A stretch of 64,000 bases of DNA from Hyphomonadaceae bacterium UKL13-1 (GCA_001602435.1 CP012156.1:2438001-2502000); one strand, 5' to 3'; positions 45,901 to 55,546 are shown, counted from the first letter of the stretch. Program-made: numbers and translations. The notes: a model not told the origin generated them from the sequence alone.

Positions 45901-47700
45901 TCACCCAATCGCCTCATCCAACAACAAAGCGCGGGCATAGCGCACAGGCGGTGAGCCAAAGCCCAATATCCCATCATGATAGGCCTTGAGCTTGAATGCT
46001 GCGCCTTGTTTAGCCTTGGCGGCGGCGCGGGCTTCCATATGTTCGGCGAAGCCGACGAAATAGGTGGAAAGTTGGGTGACGGATAATTGCGCGCGCCGCC
46101 ATTTGCCGGCGGCTTCGCGTTCTTCTTGAAAAGCCGTTTCGGTCAGGAAAGTCATGACTTGGGCTTCACTCCAGCCATCGACATGAATGCCTTGGTCGAT
46201 GATCGCATTAGTGATGGTGCGCAACAGCACTTTCAATTGGGTCAAGCGATAAAGCGGATCATCGGCCATAAAGCCTTCTTCGACCATCACCGTCTCGGCA
46301 TAGACCGCCCAGCCTTCCACAAAGCTGCCCGAGCTTAAAACGGCGCGCAGGACGGAGGGGTAGGAATTGGCGTGGAAAATCTGGACATAATGGCCGGGCA
46401 TGGCTTCGTGGACCGCAATGTCTTGAATGCCCCGACGATTATATTCGCGGGTAAACGAGATGGCTTGTTCTTCGGTCCAGTCGTCGGGGATCGGCGAGAC
46501 GGCATAGAAAGTATCCAAGTGCTTTTCCAGCGGGCCCGGACTATCGCAATAAGCAACTGAGAAGCCGCGCTGGAATTCCGGCATCAGGATGATGCGGACA
46601 GGTCCATTCGGCAAAGTGATCAAATCCTTTTGCGCCACAAATTTGCGAGCAATTTCGGTGGCTTCGGTGGCCACTTCCACCAGTTTATCCCGCGCAGGTC
46701 GATCTGCTGCGGCCAGATCAAGGGCGGCACGAATGGCCTTTTGTTGCTCCGCTGGGCTGGGGCTTTGGGGCAAAGGCGGGGCATCAGGCCGCCCGGTCAG
46801 GGCTTGCACCGAAACGGCATACATATCAGAGCGCACGTCGCGCACCGCTTGCTCTGCCCGACGACGTATCTCTTGCCGCGATAAGGGCGATAGAAGCGTA
46901 TAGGCCAATTGCTTGTCAAAGCGGGCGGCACCCGCACGGAAGTCTGCTTTAGCAGCCGGCACCAAAGTCTGATCGATCCAGCTTTGGTGCGTATCGACAG
47001 CGGTGAGGAAATCCCTGATTGCCGCATTGAGCGCGTCAAGCTCTACGCCTTTAAGCGCGCCCTTCGCAGGCTCAATCATATCGGTGATGATAGACTTCAA
47101 ACCCTGATTTTGCGCGGCATAGGTCACAGCATGGGGGGTCGGCACGCGCGCGGGGACAAGATTGGCGCGCGCCGTCGCCAAAAAACCCGGCAAAAGTTTC
47201 AGGCGCGCGGTCACATGGTTTAAGCGCTGAGGCAGTGGCGCAAAATCACGCGCCATCAACGTATAAAGCGCACTACCCGCCGCATCTTGCCAAACAAGCG
47301 GGTTCCACGCCCAATCTTCCAACGTCTCGCTCGTCCAGATTTGCGCTTCCAGCGCATTGGCCAACAGCGCATGATCAACCTGATTGGCGCGCGACAGGCT
47401 TGATTTCGACAGCGCCTTCATACGCGCCAATGTCGCCTTGGCGAAACTCAAAGAGGCGGCACGGCCTTTGGGCGTATAGTCATTCAGCAAATGGTCAAAG
47501 CGGTGATCGCCAGTCCAAGTCGCCGAAACCGGACTTAGCCGCATCGATTGGTCGAGCCAGTCCGCAGCAATCTTGGCAAATCGGGCATCAGCCCCCGTCT
47601 GCCCCTTGGCATAACTGGCGCTTGGCAGAAACGGCACCGCCGCACTAGCCCCCAAAGCCCCTAAAACCGTACGGCGTGAGTTTTGACCCGATTGGGGCAT
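45901..47700 (-). CDS. DUF885 family exported metallopeptidase
   Basis: A 599-aa protein with a Tat-type signal (SRRTVLGALGASAAVPFLPSASYAKG) so exported folded. The DUF885 domain has the HEAxPGH zinc-type motif (IAVHEAMPGHYVQIFH) and, further on, SGSFVEGWAVYAETVMVEEGF, which provides the Glu of the gluzincin-like site. Family members are probable carboxypeptidases/oligopeptidases. Its start is divergent from the deacetylase gene. The ATG at 47700 begins nine residues before the Arg pair. Confidence 0.88.
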   Translation of the reverse strand: MPQSGQNSRRTVLGALGASAAVPFLPSASYAKGQTGADARFAKIAADWLDQSMRLSPVSATWTGDHRFDHLLNDYTPKGRAASLSFAKATLARMKALSKSSLSRANQVDHALLANALEAQIWTSETLEDWAWNPLVWQDAAGSALYTLMARDFAPLPQRLNHVTARLKLLPGFLATARANLVPARVPTPHAVTYAAQNQGLKSIITDMIEPAKGALKGVELDALNAAIRDFLTAVDTHQSWIDQTLVPAAKADFRAGAARFDKQLAYTLLSPLSRQEIRRRAEQAVRDVRSDMYAVSVQALTGRPDAPPLPQSPSPAEQQKAIRAALDLAAADRPARDKLVEVATEATEIARKFVAQKDLITLPNGPVRIILMPEFQRGFSVAYCDSPGPLEKHLDTFYAVSPIPDDWTEEQAISFTREYNRRGIQDIAVHEAMPGHYVQIFHANSYPSVLRAVLSSGSFVEGWAVYAETVMVEEGFMADDPLYRLTQLKVLLRTITNAIIDQGIHVDGWSEAQVMTFLTETAFQEEREAAGKWRRAQLSVTQLSTYFVGFAEHMEARAAAKAKQGAAFKLKAYHDGILGFGSPPVRYARALLLDEAIG

Positions 47701-48038
47701 GCTTTAGTCTCCCAAGAATTTGTTCTAGGCGGAGTATAGGGGCGTGTTGGACTGGCTGTCATCCCTCACTACGGCACATCGGCGCTCAAAGCGCCACATC
47801 GCGCGATGGGCTTGGGTTGCGGCTTGGAAGATCGAGCTTCAGCGCCCGGAGATGTGAAATCATGCCAGCCTTGGCATCCCTTAACTTGATCGTCTGCACC
47901 TTAGGTCCGCCAAAAGTGACTACACTTACCCATAATAAACTATCTTTGATAATTATTCAATTGAAATCGACCTTTGGAACTATCGCGGTAATCACCACCC
48001 CCCTTGCCTTCCCCCGACAGGTCGCGCAAACTTTATCC
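47701..48038. other. spacer between DUF885 and deacetylase genes
   Basis: A 338-base divergent intergenic region with an A/T-rich part at about 47925-47970 (AATAAACTATCTTTGATAAT) that probably holds promoters. A reading frame runs through it in phase with the deacetylase gene, but shows no protein-like composition. No repeat seen. Confidence 0.4.
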
Positions 48039-48974
48039 ATGCAGGCTGACCCCAATCTTTACGACGACTGGCCCTATTTAAACCGGCCGAAAATCATCTG
48101 GCCCGAGAAGAAGAAGCTGGCCTTCTGGATCGCGCCCAATATTGAATATTATGAATTCATGCCGCCGGTGAACCCAAAGCGGCCGGGCTGGCCAAAGCCT
48201 TCGCCCGATGTCGTGGGCTATTCGCAGCGCGATTGGGGCAATCGGGTGGGTCATCAACGGCTGATGGAGATGTTGGACCGGCATGAGTTGCGCGGCTCCA
48301 TCTCACTCAATGTCGCCATGTGCCAGCATTGCCCGGAAATCATCGAAGCCTGCGTCGAACGTCAGTGGGAGTTTTTCTCGCACGGCATTTATAACACGCG
48401 CTATTCCTATGAGATGGATGAGGCCCAAGAGCGCGCGGTGTTGGAGGATTCCATCGCCACCGTTCAGGCCGCTACGGGGCAACGCATTCGCGGCTATTTG
48501 GCCCCCGCTTTGACCCATACCGAGCGCACGCTCGACCTCATTGCCGAATATGACTTCTGGTACACGTGCGATCTCTTCCAAGACGACCAGCCCCAGCCGA
48601 TCAAAACCAAGACGGGCAAGCTGATGAGTATGCCCTATTCGCTCGAGGTCAATGACGTCATCACCTATGGCGCGCTGGCGATGAGTGCTGAGCGTTATGC
48701 GGACGTCTTGATGCGCCATTTCGACCAATTGCTGGAAGAAGGCGGCGATAGCGGCACCGTCATGTGCATCCCGCTGCATGCCTATCTGGTCAGCCAAAGC
48801 CACCGGATCAAAGCGTTTGAGCGGGCCTTGAGCTATATCACGTCGCACAAGGATGAGGTGTGGTTCACCACCGCCGTGGAGATCGCGGGTCATTATCGCG
48901 AGCATTATTGGGATCAGACTTTGGCCGATATCAAATCTCGCGGCCTCGCCACTGGTGGGACAGGTTTTTCTTGA
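48039..48974 (+). CDS. polysaccharide deacetylase/PuuE-allantoinase-like protein
   Basis: A 311-aa NodB-fold protein. It resembles the cytoplasmic, allantoinase-related branch of polysaccharide deacetylases (KLAFWIAPNIEYYEFMP, GNRVGHQRLMEMLDRHELRGSISLN, EFFSHGIYNTRYSYEMDEAQERAVLEDSI, AYLVSQSHRIKAFERAL). Metal-ligand residues of the NodB motif are only partly recognisable. The ATG at 48039 is taken since conservation begins there; upstream sequence (to 47676) is not protein-like, and no strong ribosome-binding site precedes it. It overlaps the GNAT gene by one base (TGATG). Confidence 0.75.
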   Translation: MQADPNLYDDWPYLNRPKIIWPEKKKLAFWIAPNIEYYEFMPPVNPKRPGWPKPSPDVVGYSQRDWGNRVGHQRLMEMLDRHELRGSISLNVAMCQHCPEIIEACVERQWEFFSHGIYNTRYSYEMDEAQERAVLEDSIATVQAATGQRIRGYLAPALTHTERTLDLIAEYDFWYTCDLFQDDQPQPIKTKTGKLMSMPYSLEVNDVITYGALAMSAERYADVLMRHFDQLLEEGGDSGTVMCIPLHAYLVSQSHRIKAFERALSYITSHKDEVWFTTAVEIAGHYREHYWDQTLADIKSRGLATGGTGFS

Positions 48975-49486
48975 TGCAAATCAGGGCGGTGACCGAGGCG
49001 CCAGACCCACACCAGTTGGAAGATTTGTGTGCGCTTCTGATCGATGCGGTTGAAGGTGGTGCCTCCTTGGGCTTTCTGAAGCCCTTGGACGAAGCTCGGG
49101 CGAGGACCTATTGGGAAGGCGTGTCCAAAGCGGTTCAAGCAGGCGATAAAGCCCTGTTGGTGGCTGAAATTGGCGGAGCCATTTTGGGCACGGTACAAGT
49201 CGTCCTCGATATGCCGCAAAACCAGCCCCATCGCGGCGAAGTCTCTAAAATGATTGTTCACACCAAAGTCCGGCAATTGGGCCTTGGGATGCGTCTGTTG
49301 GAGGCGGCTGAAGAACGGGCACGTTTTGCGGGCAAGTCACTCCTCGTGCTCGACACTCAGACGGGTTCCGCCGCCGAAAACCTCTACAATAAGGCTGGCT
49401 ATAGCCCCCTGCCCCCTTTACCCGATTATGCCCTCACGCCCGATGGAGAACTCGCCCCCACAACAATCTTCTGGAAGCGGATTTAG
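48974..49486 (+). CDS. GNAT family N-acetyltransferase
   Basis: A 170-aa single-domain acetyltransferase. The acetyl-CoA-binding motif is VSKMIVHTKVRQLGLGMRLLEAAEE-like, i.e. RQLGLGMRLL, followed by LVLDTQTGSAAENLYNKAGYSPL, where the second half binds CoA. Its start codon shares the A of the deacetylase stop (TGATG), so the two genes are co-translated. Substrate unknown; the pairing suggests a small amine made or used by the deacetylase-like enzyme. Confidence 0.88.
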   Translation: MQIRAVTEAPDPHQLEDLCALLIDAVEGGASLGFLKPLDEARARTYWEGVSKAVQAGDKALLVAEIGGAILGTVQVVLDMPQNQPHRGEVSKMIVHTKVRQLGLGMRLLEAAEERARFAGKSLLVLDTQTGSAAENLYNKAGYSPLPPLPDYALTPDGELAPTTIFWKRI

Positions 49487-49581
49487 TCCCCAATCTCTGA
49501 ACCTTACCAGCATTTAACTGGCTCGCCACAAAGGGTTCTGGCAGGACGGGTGTGGGACGATTATCATCTGGGGAAATCAGT

Positions 49582-50001
49582 ATGAACTTCAAATTGGGTG
49601 CGGCAGCGGCGCTGGCGCTGGTAAGTGCTTTGGGCGGCTGCGTCAGTATTAATGTCAATGAAGCGGACGAAAAAGTGGACGTGGCCCCCATGCCATCGGC
49701 CCTCATCGGAACTTGGGATGTCTCGCTCTATAGCGACCCGAATGCCGAGCCGAGCAAGACCGAATTCGTCGTCACCGAAGTCACTGCCGGTACTTTTAAA
49801 GGCACCTTTTATGGCAGTGAGATCCAAAATGGCCGCTATACGATTAAGGGCAATGAGATCGTGTTTGCCGGCCGCACCGCCGATTTGTCTGGGGCTTACT
49901 GGCATTCAGGCCGGATACGCGCCAACTCAATCATTCAAGGTCAAACCTTGTCAGATGGTCGCAACTTCCTAATGGCTTGGACGGCTCGGCGAAAGCGCTA
50001 G
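49582..50001 (+). CDS. small lipoprotein, function unknown
   Basis: A 139-aa protein with a lipoprotein signal peptide: MNFKLGAAAALALVSALGGC, where LGGC is the lipobox and Cys20 the acylation site. The mature part is a short beta-rich domain (ALIGTWDVSLYSDPNA, FKGTFYGSEIQNGRYTIKGNEIVFAGRT, GAYWHSGRIRANSIIQGQTL) of a kind seen in lipocalin-like small lipoproteins. The in-frame ATG at 49552 would put charged residues ahead of the signal, so 49582 is used. Single gene, envelope-located. Confidence 0.75.
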   Translation: MNFKLGAAAALALVSALGGCVSINVNEADEKVDVAPMPSALIGTWDVSLYSDPNAEPSKTEFVVTEVTAGTFKGTFYGSEIQNGRYTIKGNEIVFAGRTADLSGAYWHSGRIRANSIIQGQTLSDGRNFLMAWTARRKR

Positions 50002-50012
50002 GCATCCGCCCA

Positions 50013-50357
50013 TTAAGCGCGCACCACTTTCAGTAATTTGCGCTCTAGAACATCCAAAGTCGCGGCCAATTCATGGCCGCGCTTCAAGACTTGGCCAGCG
50101 GAGCCCAACACGCTCCACTGCCCTTGCTTGGAGGCCAAAGCCGGACGCTTTTCGATCCGATAGAGCGGGTTCTCACTCGCGCGGCGGAAAATGGAGAAGA
50201 TCACGGCGTCCGGGCCATCATCAATGGCATAATCGCGCCATTCGCCCGCCATTTGCCCGCGACCATAAAGGTTCATGATCACGTCAAACTCGCGCCGCTC
50301 AAACCAAATTTTTGGCGCGCGCCGCGGCAAAGGATGGGTGGATGATTCAAAGCTCAT
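50013..50357 (-). CDS. DUF2794 family protein
   Basis: A 114-aa cytoplasmic protein of the alphaproteobacterial DUF2794 family, recognised from IWFERREFDVIMNLYGRGQ, AGEWRDYAIDDGPDAVIFSI and FRRASENPLYRIEKRP, ending in LKRGHELAATLDVLERKLLKV. No function is known for the family. Stands alone, convergent with the small lipoprotein gene. Confidence 0.88.
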   Translation of the reverse strand: MSFESSTHPLPRRAPKIWFERREFDVIMNLYGRGQMAGEWRDYAIDDGPDAVIFSIFRRASENPLYRIEKRPALASKQGQWSVLGSAGQVLKRGHELAATLDVLERKLLKVVRA

Positions 50358-50422
50358 AGCCCCATCTAGGGCCTGTTTGAAGGCTCTGACAAGTGCTCGC
50401 TCTCAATTAGAATAAGCCCACT

Positions 50423-52174
50423 TCAGACCGCGACAAGACCCTGAGGCTTTGGTCCATAAGAGGTTTCCCAACTGGTGGCCTTGGTGACCAAGAAGGTCTT
50501 GGACTTCACCGTATCCAATTCCATGAAATCGCCGCGCACGCTCTCGGGCGTGATGCTCACCAAGGTATAGCCGCGCTTGGTCTCGTCATGCCATTCGACT
50601 TCGGGATTGGCGCGGGTGATGAGTTCATTGAGGGCAGCACCCTCTAGGCCAAAATTGGCAAAGGTGTCGGCAATGCTTGGGCTTGTTACAGATGTACCGC
50701 CAAACTCCACGCCGCGAACTTCGCCCCCGGCATCTTTCAACGTATTGGCCCAAGCGGCGTGCGTATCGCCCGTGCAGACGATCAGGCGCGCGCCAGCCTC
50801 CTTGGCGGAGGCATAGAGACGCTCGCGCGCTGCAGGATAACCATCCCACGCGTCGAGATTGAAGGGCACGTCAAATTGCGAGAGCTCAAAAAAGGCCTTG
50901 GTCTGTGGGCGCGCTTTGGCAACCGCTTCGAGAACCTTTGGCGGAAGCCCTGCGTTGAAATTGGGCGAGGTGACGCGACCCATAATCACCTGATTGCCCA
51001 AGACCTGCCACTTCTTGCCAGACTTAACTGACTTGGTGAGTGCTTCGGCTAGCCAAGCTTGTTGGCTAACACCCAGCATCTCGCGGGATGGTTCATTCAG
51101 CTTCTTGGCTTTAAAGCCCGCCACATCGGGCAGCGCCATCACGCCTTGCGGCAGATTGCGGGGATCAAGGCCGGATAAACGCGCAGGATCGGTGATTTTA
51201 ACCGGTTGGCCAGAAGTCACATCAAACAGGCCAAGTTCAAGATCGGTTTCGTAGTCGAGCTGGAAGGTGCGCGCCATCACGCGGGTCTCCAGCATCACGA
51301 TGGTCGCCAGATCGCCCCAGTCAAACGTGCGGTTGATCGCCTCAAACGACTTACCGGGAGCCGGATTGCGCAAAGGCATCCACTCATAATAGGCCTGAAG
51401 GGCAGCCGCTTTGCGCAGGTTCCAAGGACCTTCTGTTGCCGGATTATGGTTTTCCGCACCATCCTTATAAGCGTCATTTGACGTCTCATGATCGTCCCAC
51501 GTTACCATCCAAGGCGCGCAGGCATGGGCGGCCTGAAGGTCTGCATCGGTGCGATATTGGGCATAGCGCTGGCGGTAATCCGACAAGGTTGTGCATTCTT
51601 TCGGCGGCTGCGGCACGCGGCCAACCGTCTTGCCCCATTCGGTCGCATATTCGCCGGGGCCGTACTCATAAATGTAGTCACCAACGTGGAGCACCAGATC
51701 AACATCGCCACGCCGAGCAATGGCCTGATAAGCGTTAAACCAGCCAGCGGGGAAGTTGGAGCAGGACACGAGCGCGATATTCAATCGCTCGCCACCCGTA
51801 GCAGGAGCTGTCTGCGTGCGGCCAATGGTTGAGGTCTCTGTGCCGACCGAAAAGCCGTAATAATAAATCGTACCGGGCTTGAGGCCCGTGACATCTACCT
51901 TCACCGTGTGGTCGCGGCTGGGGCCGGTCTTGATGCTGCCGCGCTTGATGACATGGGTCAGTGCCGAGTCGGTGGCAACCTTCCAGGTGACATTAACGTC
52001 CGTGCCCGGAATGCGGGGGCTGACGCGGGTCCAGATAATGACTTGCGTGGTGAGTGGGTCGCCACTGGCAACACCATGGGCAAACAAAGCTTGTTCAGCT
52101 GCAGCCGCCGAGGCGGTACAAGCAGCGGCGACAAATGCGCCCGATGTCAGGGCAGCTCGACGGGTCAGGGCCAT
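50423..52174 (-). CDS. PhoD-type alkaline phosphatase/phosphodiesterase
   Basis: A secreted phosphoesterase of 583 aa with a Tat signal (LTRRAALTSGAFVAAACTASAAAA). After an N-terminal fibronectin-like PhoD_N domain (GVASGDPLTTQVIIWTRVSP) comes the metallophosphatase core: LVSCSNF, LHVGDYIYEYGPGEY, VTWDDHETSNDAYKDGAENH and VCTGDTHAAWANTL carry the usual Fe/Ca ligands. Likely scavenges phosphate from phosphoesters in the periplasm or outside. The ATG at 52174 is preferred to the frame start at 52216, because the signal peptide starts there. No Pho box noticed. Confidence 0.92.
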   Translation of the reverse strand: MALTRRAALTSGAFVAAACTASAAAAEQALFAHGVASGDPLTTQVIIWTRVSPRIPGTDVNVTWKVATDSALTHVIKRGSIKTGPSRDHTVKVDVTGLKPGTIYYYGFSVGTETSTIGRTQTAPATGGERLNIALVSCSNFPAGWFNAYQAIARRGDVDLVLHVGDYIYEYGPGEYATEWGKTVGRVPQPPKECTTLSDYRQRYAQYRTDADLQAAHACAPWMVTWDDHETSNDAYKDGAENHNPATEGPWNLRKAAALQAYYEWMPLRNPAPGKSFEAINRTFDWGDLATIVMLETRVMARTFQLDYETDLELGLFDVTSGQPVKITDPARLSGLDPRNLPQGVMALPDVAGFKAKKLNEPSREMLGVSQQAWLAEALTKSVKSGKKWQVLGNQVIMGRVTSPNFNAGLPPKVLEAVAKARPQTKAFFELSQFDVPFNLDAWDGYPAARERLYASAKEAGARLIVCTGDTHAAWANTLKDAGGEVRGVEFGGTSVTSPSIADTFANFGLEGAALNELITRANPEVEWHDETKRGYTLVSITPESVRGDFMELDTVKSKTFLVTKATSWETSYGPKPQGLVAV

Positions 52175-52311
52175 GGTAACCTCCAATGACCTCTTCCATG
52201 CGCTTGCTTTGCTCATTTGCCAACACCCCGGTTGCGTAGCTTCGGGGCGTTAAAGCGATTTGGCGACAGTCCCGTGTCCGTACCATGACGATCACGCGAC
52301 GATTTCAGGTT

Positions 52312-52347
52312 AATTGGGCACCAGCCAAGCGCGGTTGGTGCCCAATT
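52312..52347. terminator. terminator-like hairpin after serA
   Basis: A perfect 12-bp stem (AATTGGGCACCA/TGGTGCCCAATT) with a 12-base loop, nine bases past the serA stop on the minus strand, with a T5 run on the plus side. It can work both ways; serA is the only gene that reads into it. Confidence 0.65.
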
Positions 52348-52356
52348 TTTGGCCGA

Positions 52357-53940
52357 TCAAACGAACTCAAGCACTTTCACATAGCGCACTTGTGGCAGGG
52401 CTTTGAGCTCTGCTTGAAGCGCGGCTGGCACCGATTGGTCGATACCAACCAAAGCAATGGCATCTTCGCCTTCGGCCACACGACCCAGATTGAAGGTGGC
52501 GATATTGATGCCCGCAGTGCCAAGCATGGTGCCCAAAGCGCCAATAAAGCCCGGGGTGTCGGAGTTATTGATGAACAACATGCGGGTATGGAAGGCGGCT
52601 TCAAACGCCATGCCTTTGACTTCGGTGATGCGGGGCTGTCCGCCGATAACTGCCCCTGCAACCGTACGCCATTTGCCGCCGGTTTGCACCTTCACCCGGA
52701 TCAAGCTGTCATAGGTGGGCGAGAGGTCGCGCTTGGATTCGCTGAACGGTGTACCACGATCTTTCAGGATCGTCGGTGCACTGACCATATTGATATCGGC
52801 CAAGAGCGGCTTCAGGATTCCGGCCAGCAAGGAAGCGGTCAATGGCTTGATATTGAGGCCCGTGACTTCGCCCTCATACTCGACTTCAATGGCTTCCAGA
52901 CCATCATCGACAATCTGACCGGCAAAGGCACCGAGCTTTTCGCACAGCGCGATAAAGGGCTTTAGCTTTGGTGCTTCTTCGGCGGTGACCGACGCGGTGT
53001 TGAGTGCATTGGTGACAGCACCTGTCAGCACATAGTCCGCGATTTGCTCGGCCACTTGCAGCGCGACATTCTCCTGGGCTTCGGTGGTAGAAGCGCCCAA
53101 GTGCGGCGTGGCGGTGAAGTTCGGGCAACCAAACAGCACGTTGCTGGTTGCAGGCTCTTCGGCGAATACATCGAATGCTGCAGCCCCCACGCGGCCGGTC
53201 TTCAGATGCTCTGCCAAGGCAGCTTCATCAACCAAACCACCGCGTGCGCAATTGACGATGATCACGCCCTTTTTCGTTTTGGCGAGGTTTTCAGCCGAAA
53301 GGACATTGCGGGTCGTTGGCGTCAAAGGTACGTGCATGGTGATGGCGTCTGCGCGCGCCAACAACTCGTCCAACTCAACCTTTTCCACACCAATCTCAAC
53401 CGCACGCTCGTGGCTGAGGAATGGGTCATAGGCGACGACTTTCATCTTCAGGCCCAAGGCACGGTCAGCGACGATGGAACCGATGTTGCCACAGCCAATC
53501 ACGCCCAAGGTCTTGGCATAAAGCTCGACCCCGTTGAAGCGGTTCTTCTCCCACTTGCCGGCTTGGGTGGAGGCATCGGCTGCGCCGATTTGGCGCGAGG
53601 CGGCGAACAACATGGCAATGGCATGTTCTGCCGTGGTGATCGCATTGCCAAACGGCGTGTTCATCACGATAACGCCGCGCGCGGTGGCCGCGGGAATATC
53701 GACATTGTCGACCCCAATGCCGGCGCGGCCAATGACTTTCAGCTTGGTAGCGGCGGCCAAAACGTCGGCATCGACTTTGGTGGCCGAGCGGATGGCCAAG
53801 CCATCATAATCGCCAATGCAAGCGATCAGCTCATCCTTGGTCATGCCGGGCTTATAATCGACGGCGACATTGCGGTTCTTGAAAATATCAATGGCGGCTT
53901 GGCTGATCTTATCAGAGATCAAAACGCGTGGTTCGGTCAT
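52357..53940 (-). CDS. serA: D-3-phosphoglycerate dehydrogenase
   Basis: First enzyme of serine synthesis, oxidising 3-phosphoglycerate with NAD. The 527-aa long form has a catalytic/NAD domain (VIGRAGIGVDNVDIPAATARGV, LGVIGCGNIGSIVADRA, INCARGGLVDE-like NCARGGLVDEAALAEHL with Arg, then PHLGASTTEAQENVALQ with the catalytic His), the intervening ASB domain, and a C-terminal ACT domain (FINNSDTPGFIGALGTMLG, IATFNLGR) for serine feedback. The ATG at 53940 (MTEPRVLISDKIS) is chosen over 53961. Downstream of serC on the same strand. Confidence 0.96.
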   Translation of the reverse strand: MTEPRVLISDKISQAAIDIFKNRNVAVDYKPGMTKDELIACIGDYDGLAIRSATKVDADVLAAATKLKVIGRAGIGVDNVDIPAATARGVIVMNTPFGNAITTAEHAIAMLFAASRQIGAADASTQAGKWEKNRFNGVELYAKTLGVIGCGNIGSIVADRALGLKMKVVAYDPFLSHERAVEIGVEKVELDELLARADAITMHVPLTPTTRNVLSAENLAKTKKGVIIVNCARGGLVDEAALAEHLKTGRVGAAAFDVFAEEPATSNVLFGCPNFTATPHLGASTTEAQENVALQVAEQIADYVLTGAVTNALNTASVTAEEAPKLKPFIALCEKLGAFAGQIVDDGLEAIEVEYEGEVTGLNIKPLTASLLAGILKPLLADINMVSAPTILKDRGTPFSESKRDLSPTYDSLIRVKVQTGGKWRTVAGAVIGGQPRITEVKGMAFEAAFHTRMLFINNSDTPGFIGALGTMLGTAGINIATFNLGRVAEGEDAIALVGIDQSVPAALQAELKALPQVRYVKVLEFV

Positions 53941-54022
53941 GGGTTTGGTCCTTAGGTGCAAATATCGCGGGTCGATTGACGATCCTCAGCGACAGGCAAA
54001 ACAAAATAATGGGGGGGAGGAG

Positions 54023-54050
54023 CCTCCTCTCCCGCTAGCGGGAGAGGAGG
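54023..54050. repeat. 28-base perfect palindrome between serC and serA
   Basis: CCTCCTCTCCCGC and its reverse complement around a central TA, forming a perfect palindrome 22 bases after the serC stop. It resembles one arm of the GAGAGGGG repeats and may attenuate read-through into serA or belong to the same repeat family. Confidence 0.65.
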
Positions 54051-54071
54051 AAATCAGGAAAAGCTTGAAGC

Positions 54072-55238
54072 TTAAAGGTCTGCGACCAGCGTCTCAAACG
54101 CCCAATCGAGCCATGGGGTCAAGGCAATCACATCGTCTGTATCGATGGTCGCCCCACACCAGAGGCGCAGACCCGGAGGGGCCGCACGATAGGCCGCGGC
54201 ATCCAAGGCAACGCCTTCTTTATCCAAGAGGCCCGCAAGCTTCTTAGCAAAATCGGCTTGGCCTTCGTCCGATAGGCCCGTGACGCGGGGATCAACGACT
54301 TTCAAGCACACAGAAGTGTTGGAGCGGCTTTCAGGCGTCGCAGCCAAAAAATCGACCCAAGCGGTCTTGTCGACCCATTCGGCAATCGCGCCCAAATTGG
54401 CGTCCGCACGGCCATGCAGGCCAGCCAAACCACCGACGCTTTTCGCCCAGTTGAGCGCGTCAATATAGTCTTCCGTGGCCAGCATCGATGGGGTGTTGAT
54501 GGTCTCACCCTCAAAAATGCCTTCCACCAATTTCCCGCCCTTGGTCATACGGAACAATTTCGGCATGGGCCAAGCAGGATTATAGCTTTCGAGGCGTTCC
54601 ACGGCGCGGGGCCCAAGGATCAGCATGCCATGCGCACCTTCGCCGCCCAGAACTTTCTGCCAAGAGAAAGTCACGACATCGAGCTTGTCCCAATCCAAAG
54701 CTTGGGCAAAGGCAGCCGACGTTGCATCGCAAATGGTGATGCCTTCGCGGTCGGCTGGGATCCAGTCGGCGTTGGGCACGCGGGTGCCAGAGGTGGTGCC
54801 ATTCCAGGTGAAGATCACATCATGGGTTTTGGCAGGGACTGCGGCGAGATCAGGCAATTGACCATAGTCAGCCTTGATCACCACAGGGTCTAATTTCAAT
54901 TGCTTGACGGCATCGGTGACCCAATCCTCGCCAAAGCTTTCCCAAGCCAAGGTCGCCACGGGTTTCGGCCCCAGCATGGACCACATGGCCATTTCAACAG
55001 CGCCCGTGTCCGAGCCTGCGACAATGCCGATGCGATAGCCATCTGGCACCCGCAGCACTTCGCGCGTCAGATCGATCGCGAGCTTCAGGCGGGCTTTACC
55101 GGGTTTCGAACGGTGAGAACGACCGAGGACAGCACCCGACAAAGCGTCGAGACTCCAATTGGGGCGTTTTTTGGTGGGACCCGAAGAAAACCGAGGGTCA
55201 GCGGGCCGCATGTGCGGCTTAGGGGTATTCGCGTTCAT
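54072..55238 (-). CDS. serC: phosphoserine aminotransferase
   Basis: Second enzyme of serine synthesis, using glutamate to aminate 3-phosphohydroxypyruvate. At 388 aa it is of the alphaproteobacterial/archaeal type, recognised from [19 protein letters not shown] and [20 protein letters not shown], with PLP lysine in [19 protein letters not shown]. Upstream lies a structured leader that covers the ribosome-binding site. It precedes serA by about 130 bases, so both genes form one pathway unit. Confidence 0.94.
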   Translation of the reverse strand: MNANTPKPHMRPADPRFSSGPTKKRPNWSLDALSGAVLGRSHRSKPGKARLKLAIDLTREVLRVPDGYRIGIVAGSDTGAVEMAMWSMLGPKPVATLAWESFGEDWVTDAVKQLKLDPVVIKADYGQLPDLAAVPAKTHDVIFTWNGTTSGTRVPNADWIPADREGITICDATSAAFAQALDWDKLDVVTFSWQKVLGGEGAHGMLILGPRAVERLESYNPAWPMPKLFRMTKGGKLVEGIFEGETINTPSMLATEDYIDALNWAKSVGGLAGLHGRADANLGAIAEWVDKTAWVDFLAATPESRSNTSVCLKVVDPRVTGLSDEGQADFAKKLAGLLDKEGVALDAAAYRAAPPGLRLWCGATIDTDDVIALTPWLDWAFETLVADL

Positions 55239-55320
55239 GTTACTCCCATCCTTTCAGATGAGCGCCCGCCGGTGGGAGCGGGTGGCCCACGGCGCACAGA
55301 CACGATGTCGGGCTAGAATG
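55239..55320 (-). promoter_or_regulatory. serC leader RNA element
   Basis: On the minus strand a hairpin (CCCGC 55282-55278/GCGGG 55269-55265) carries TCCCACC in its loop, and this loop can pair with the ribosome-binding site GGATGGGAG (55251-55243), five bases before the serC ATG. This pseudoknot-like arrangement that hides the ribosome-binding site resembles the serC leader motif described upstream of alphaproteobacterial serC genes (Rfam serC). Ligand or trigger unknown. Identification is from memory of the motif and by-eye pairing. Confidence 0.55.
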
Positions 55321-55546
55321 CAAGCGACAATTTTATGAATGCGGCCCAGCCGCCACCTGCCGGTCAGGCGATGACCCTTGTGGAATCGGGGTTTGAGCGG
55401 GGTGTAAAAAGGGGGTTTGCCCGACTGGGAGAGGCGAGATGCAGCAGTATGTTGCACCAGATCGTTTACCAGAAAGACAAAGGGCGCATCCCGGTATCGG
55501 AATGCACCCCAAGTAAGACCAGCTTAAAGTCAGCCAATGAAGGAAT
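55321..55546. other. spacer upstream of the serC leader
   Basis: Presumably carries the serC promoter. It also includes GCGCATCCCGGTATCGGAATGCACC (about 55482-55506), a degenerate relative of the REP-like palindrome in the 27-30 kb island. No gene seen. Confidence 0.4.

Noticed and set aside
47676..48038. N-terminal extension of the deacetylase frame with a hydrophobic stretch
   Set aside because: Sequence is Cys/Arg/Ser-rich with no signal-peptide form, and overlaps the divergent DUF885 start; conservation begins at 48039.
53044..53955. Plus-strand open frame of 303 codons over serA
   Set aside because: Antisense shadow of serA, which is complete and conserved.
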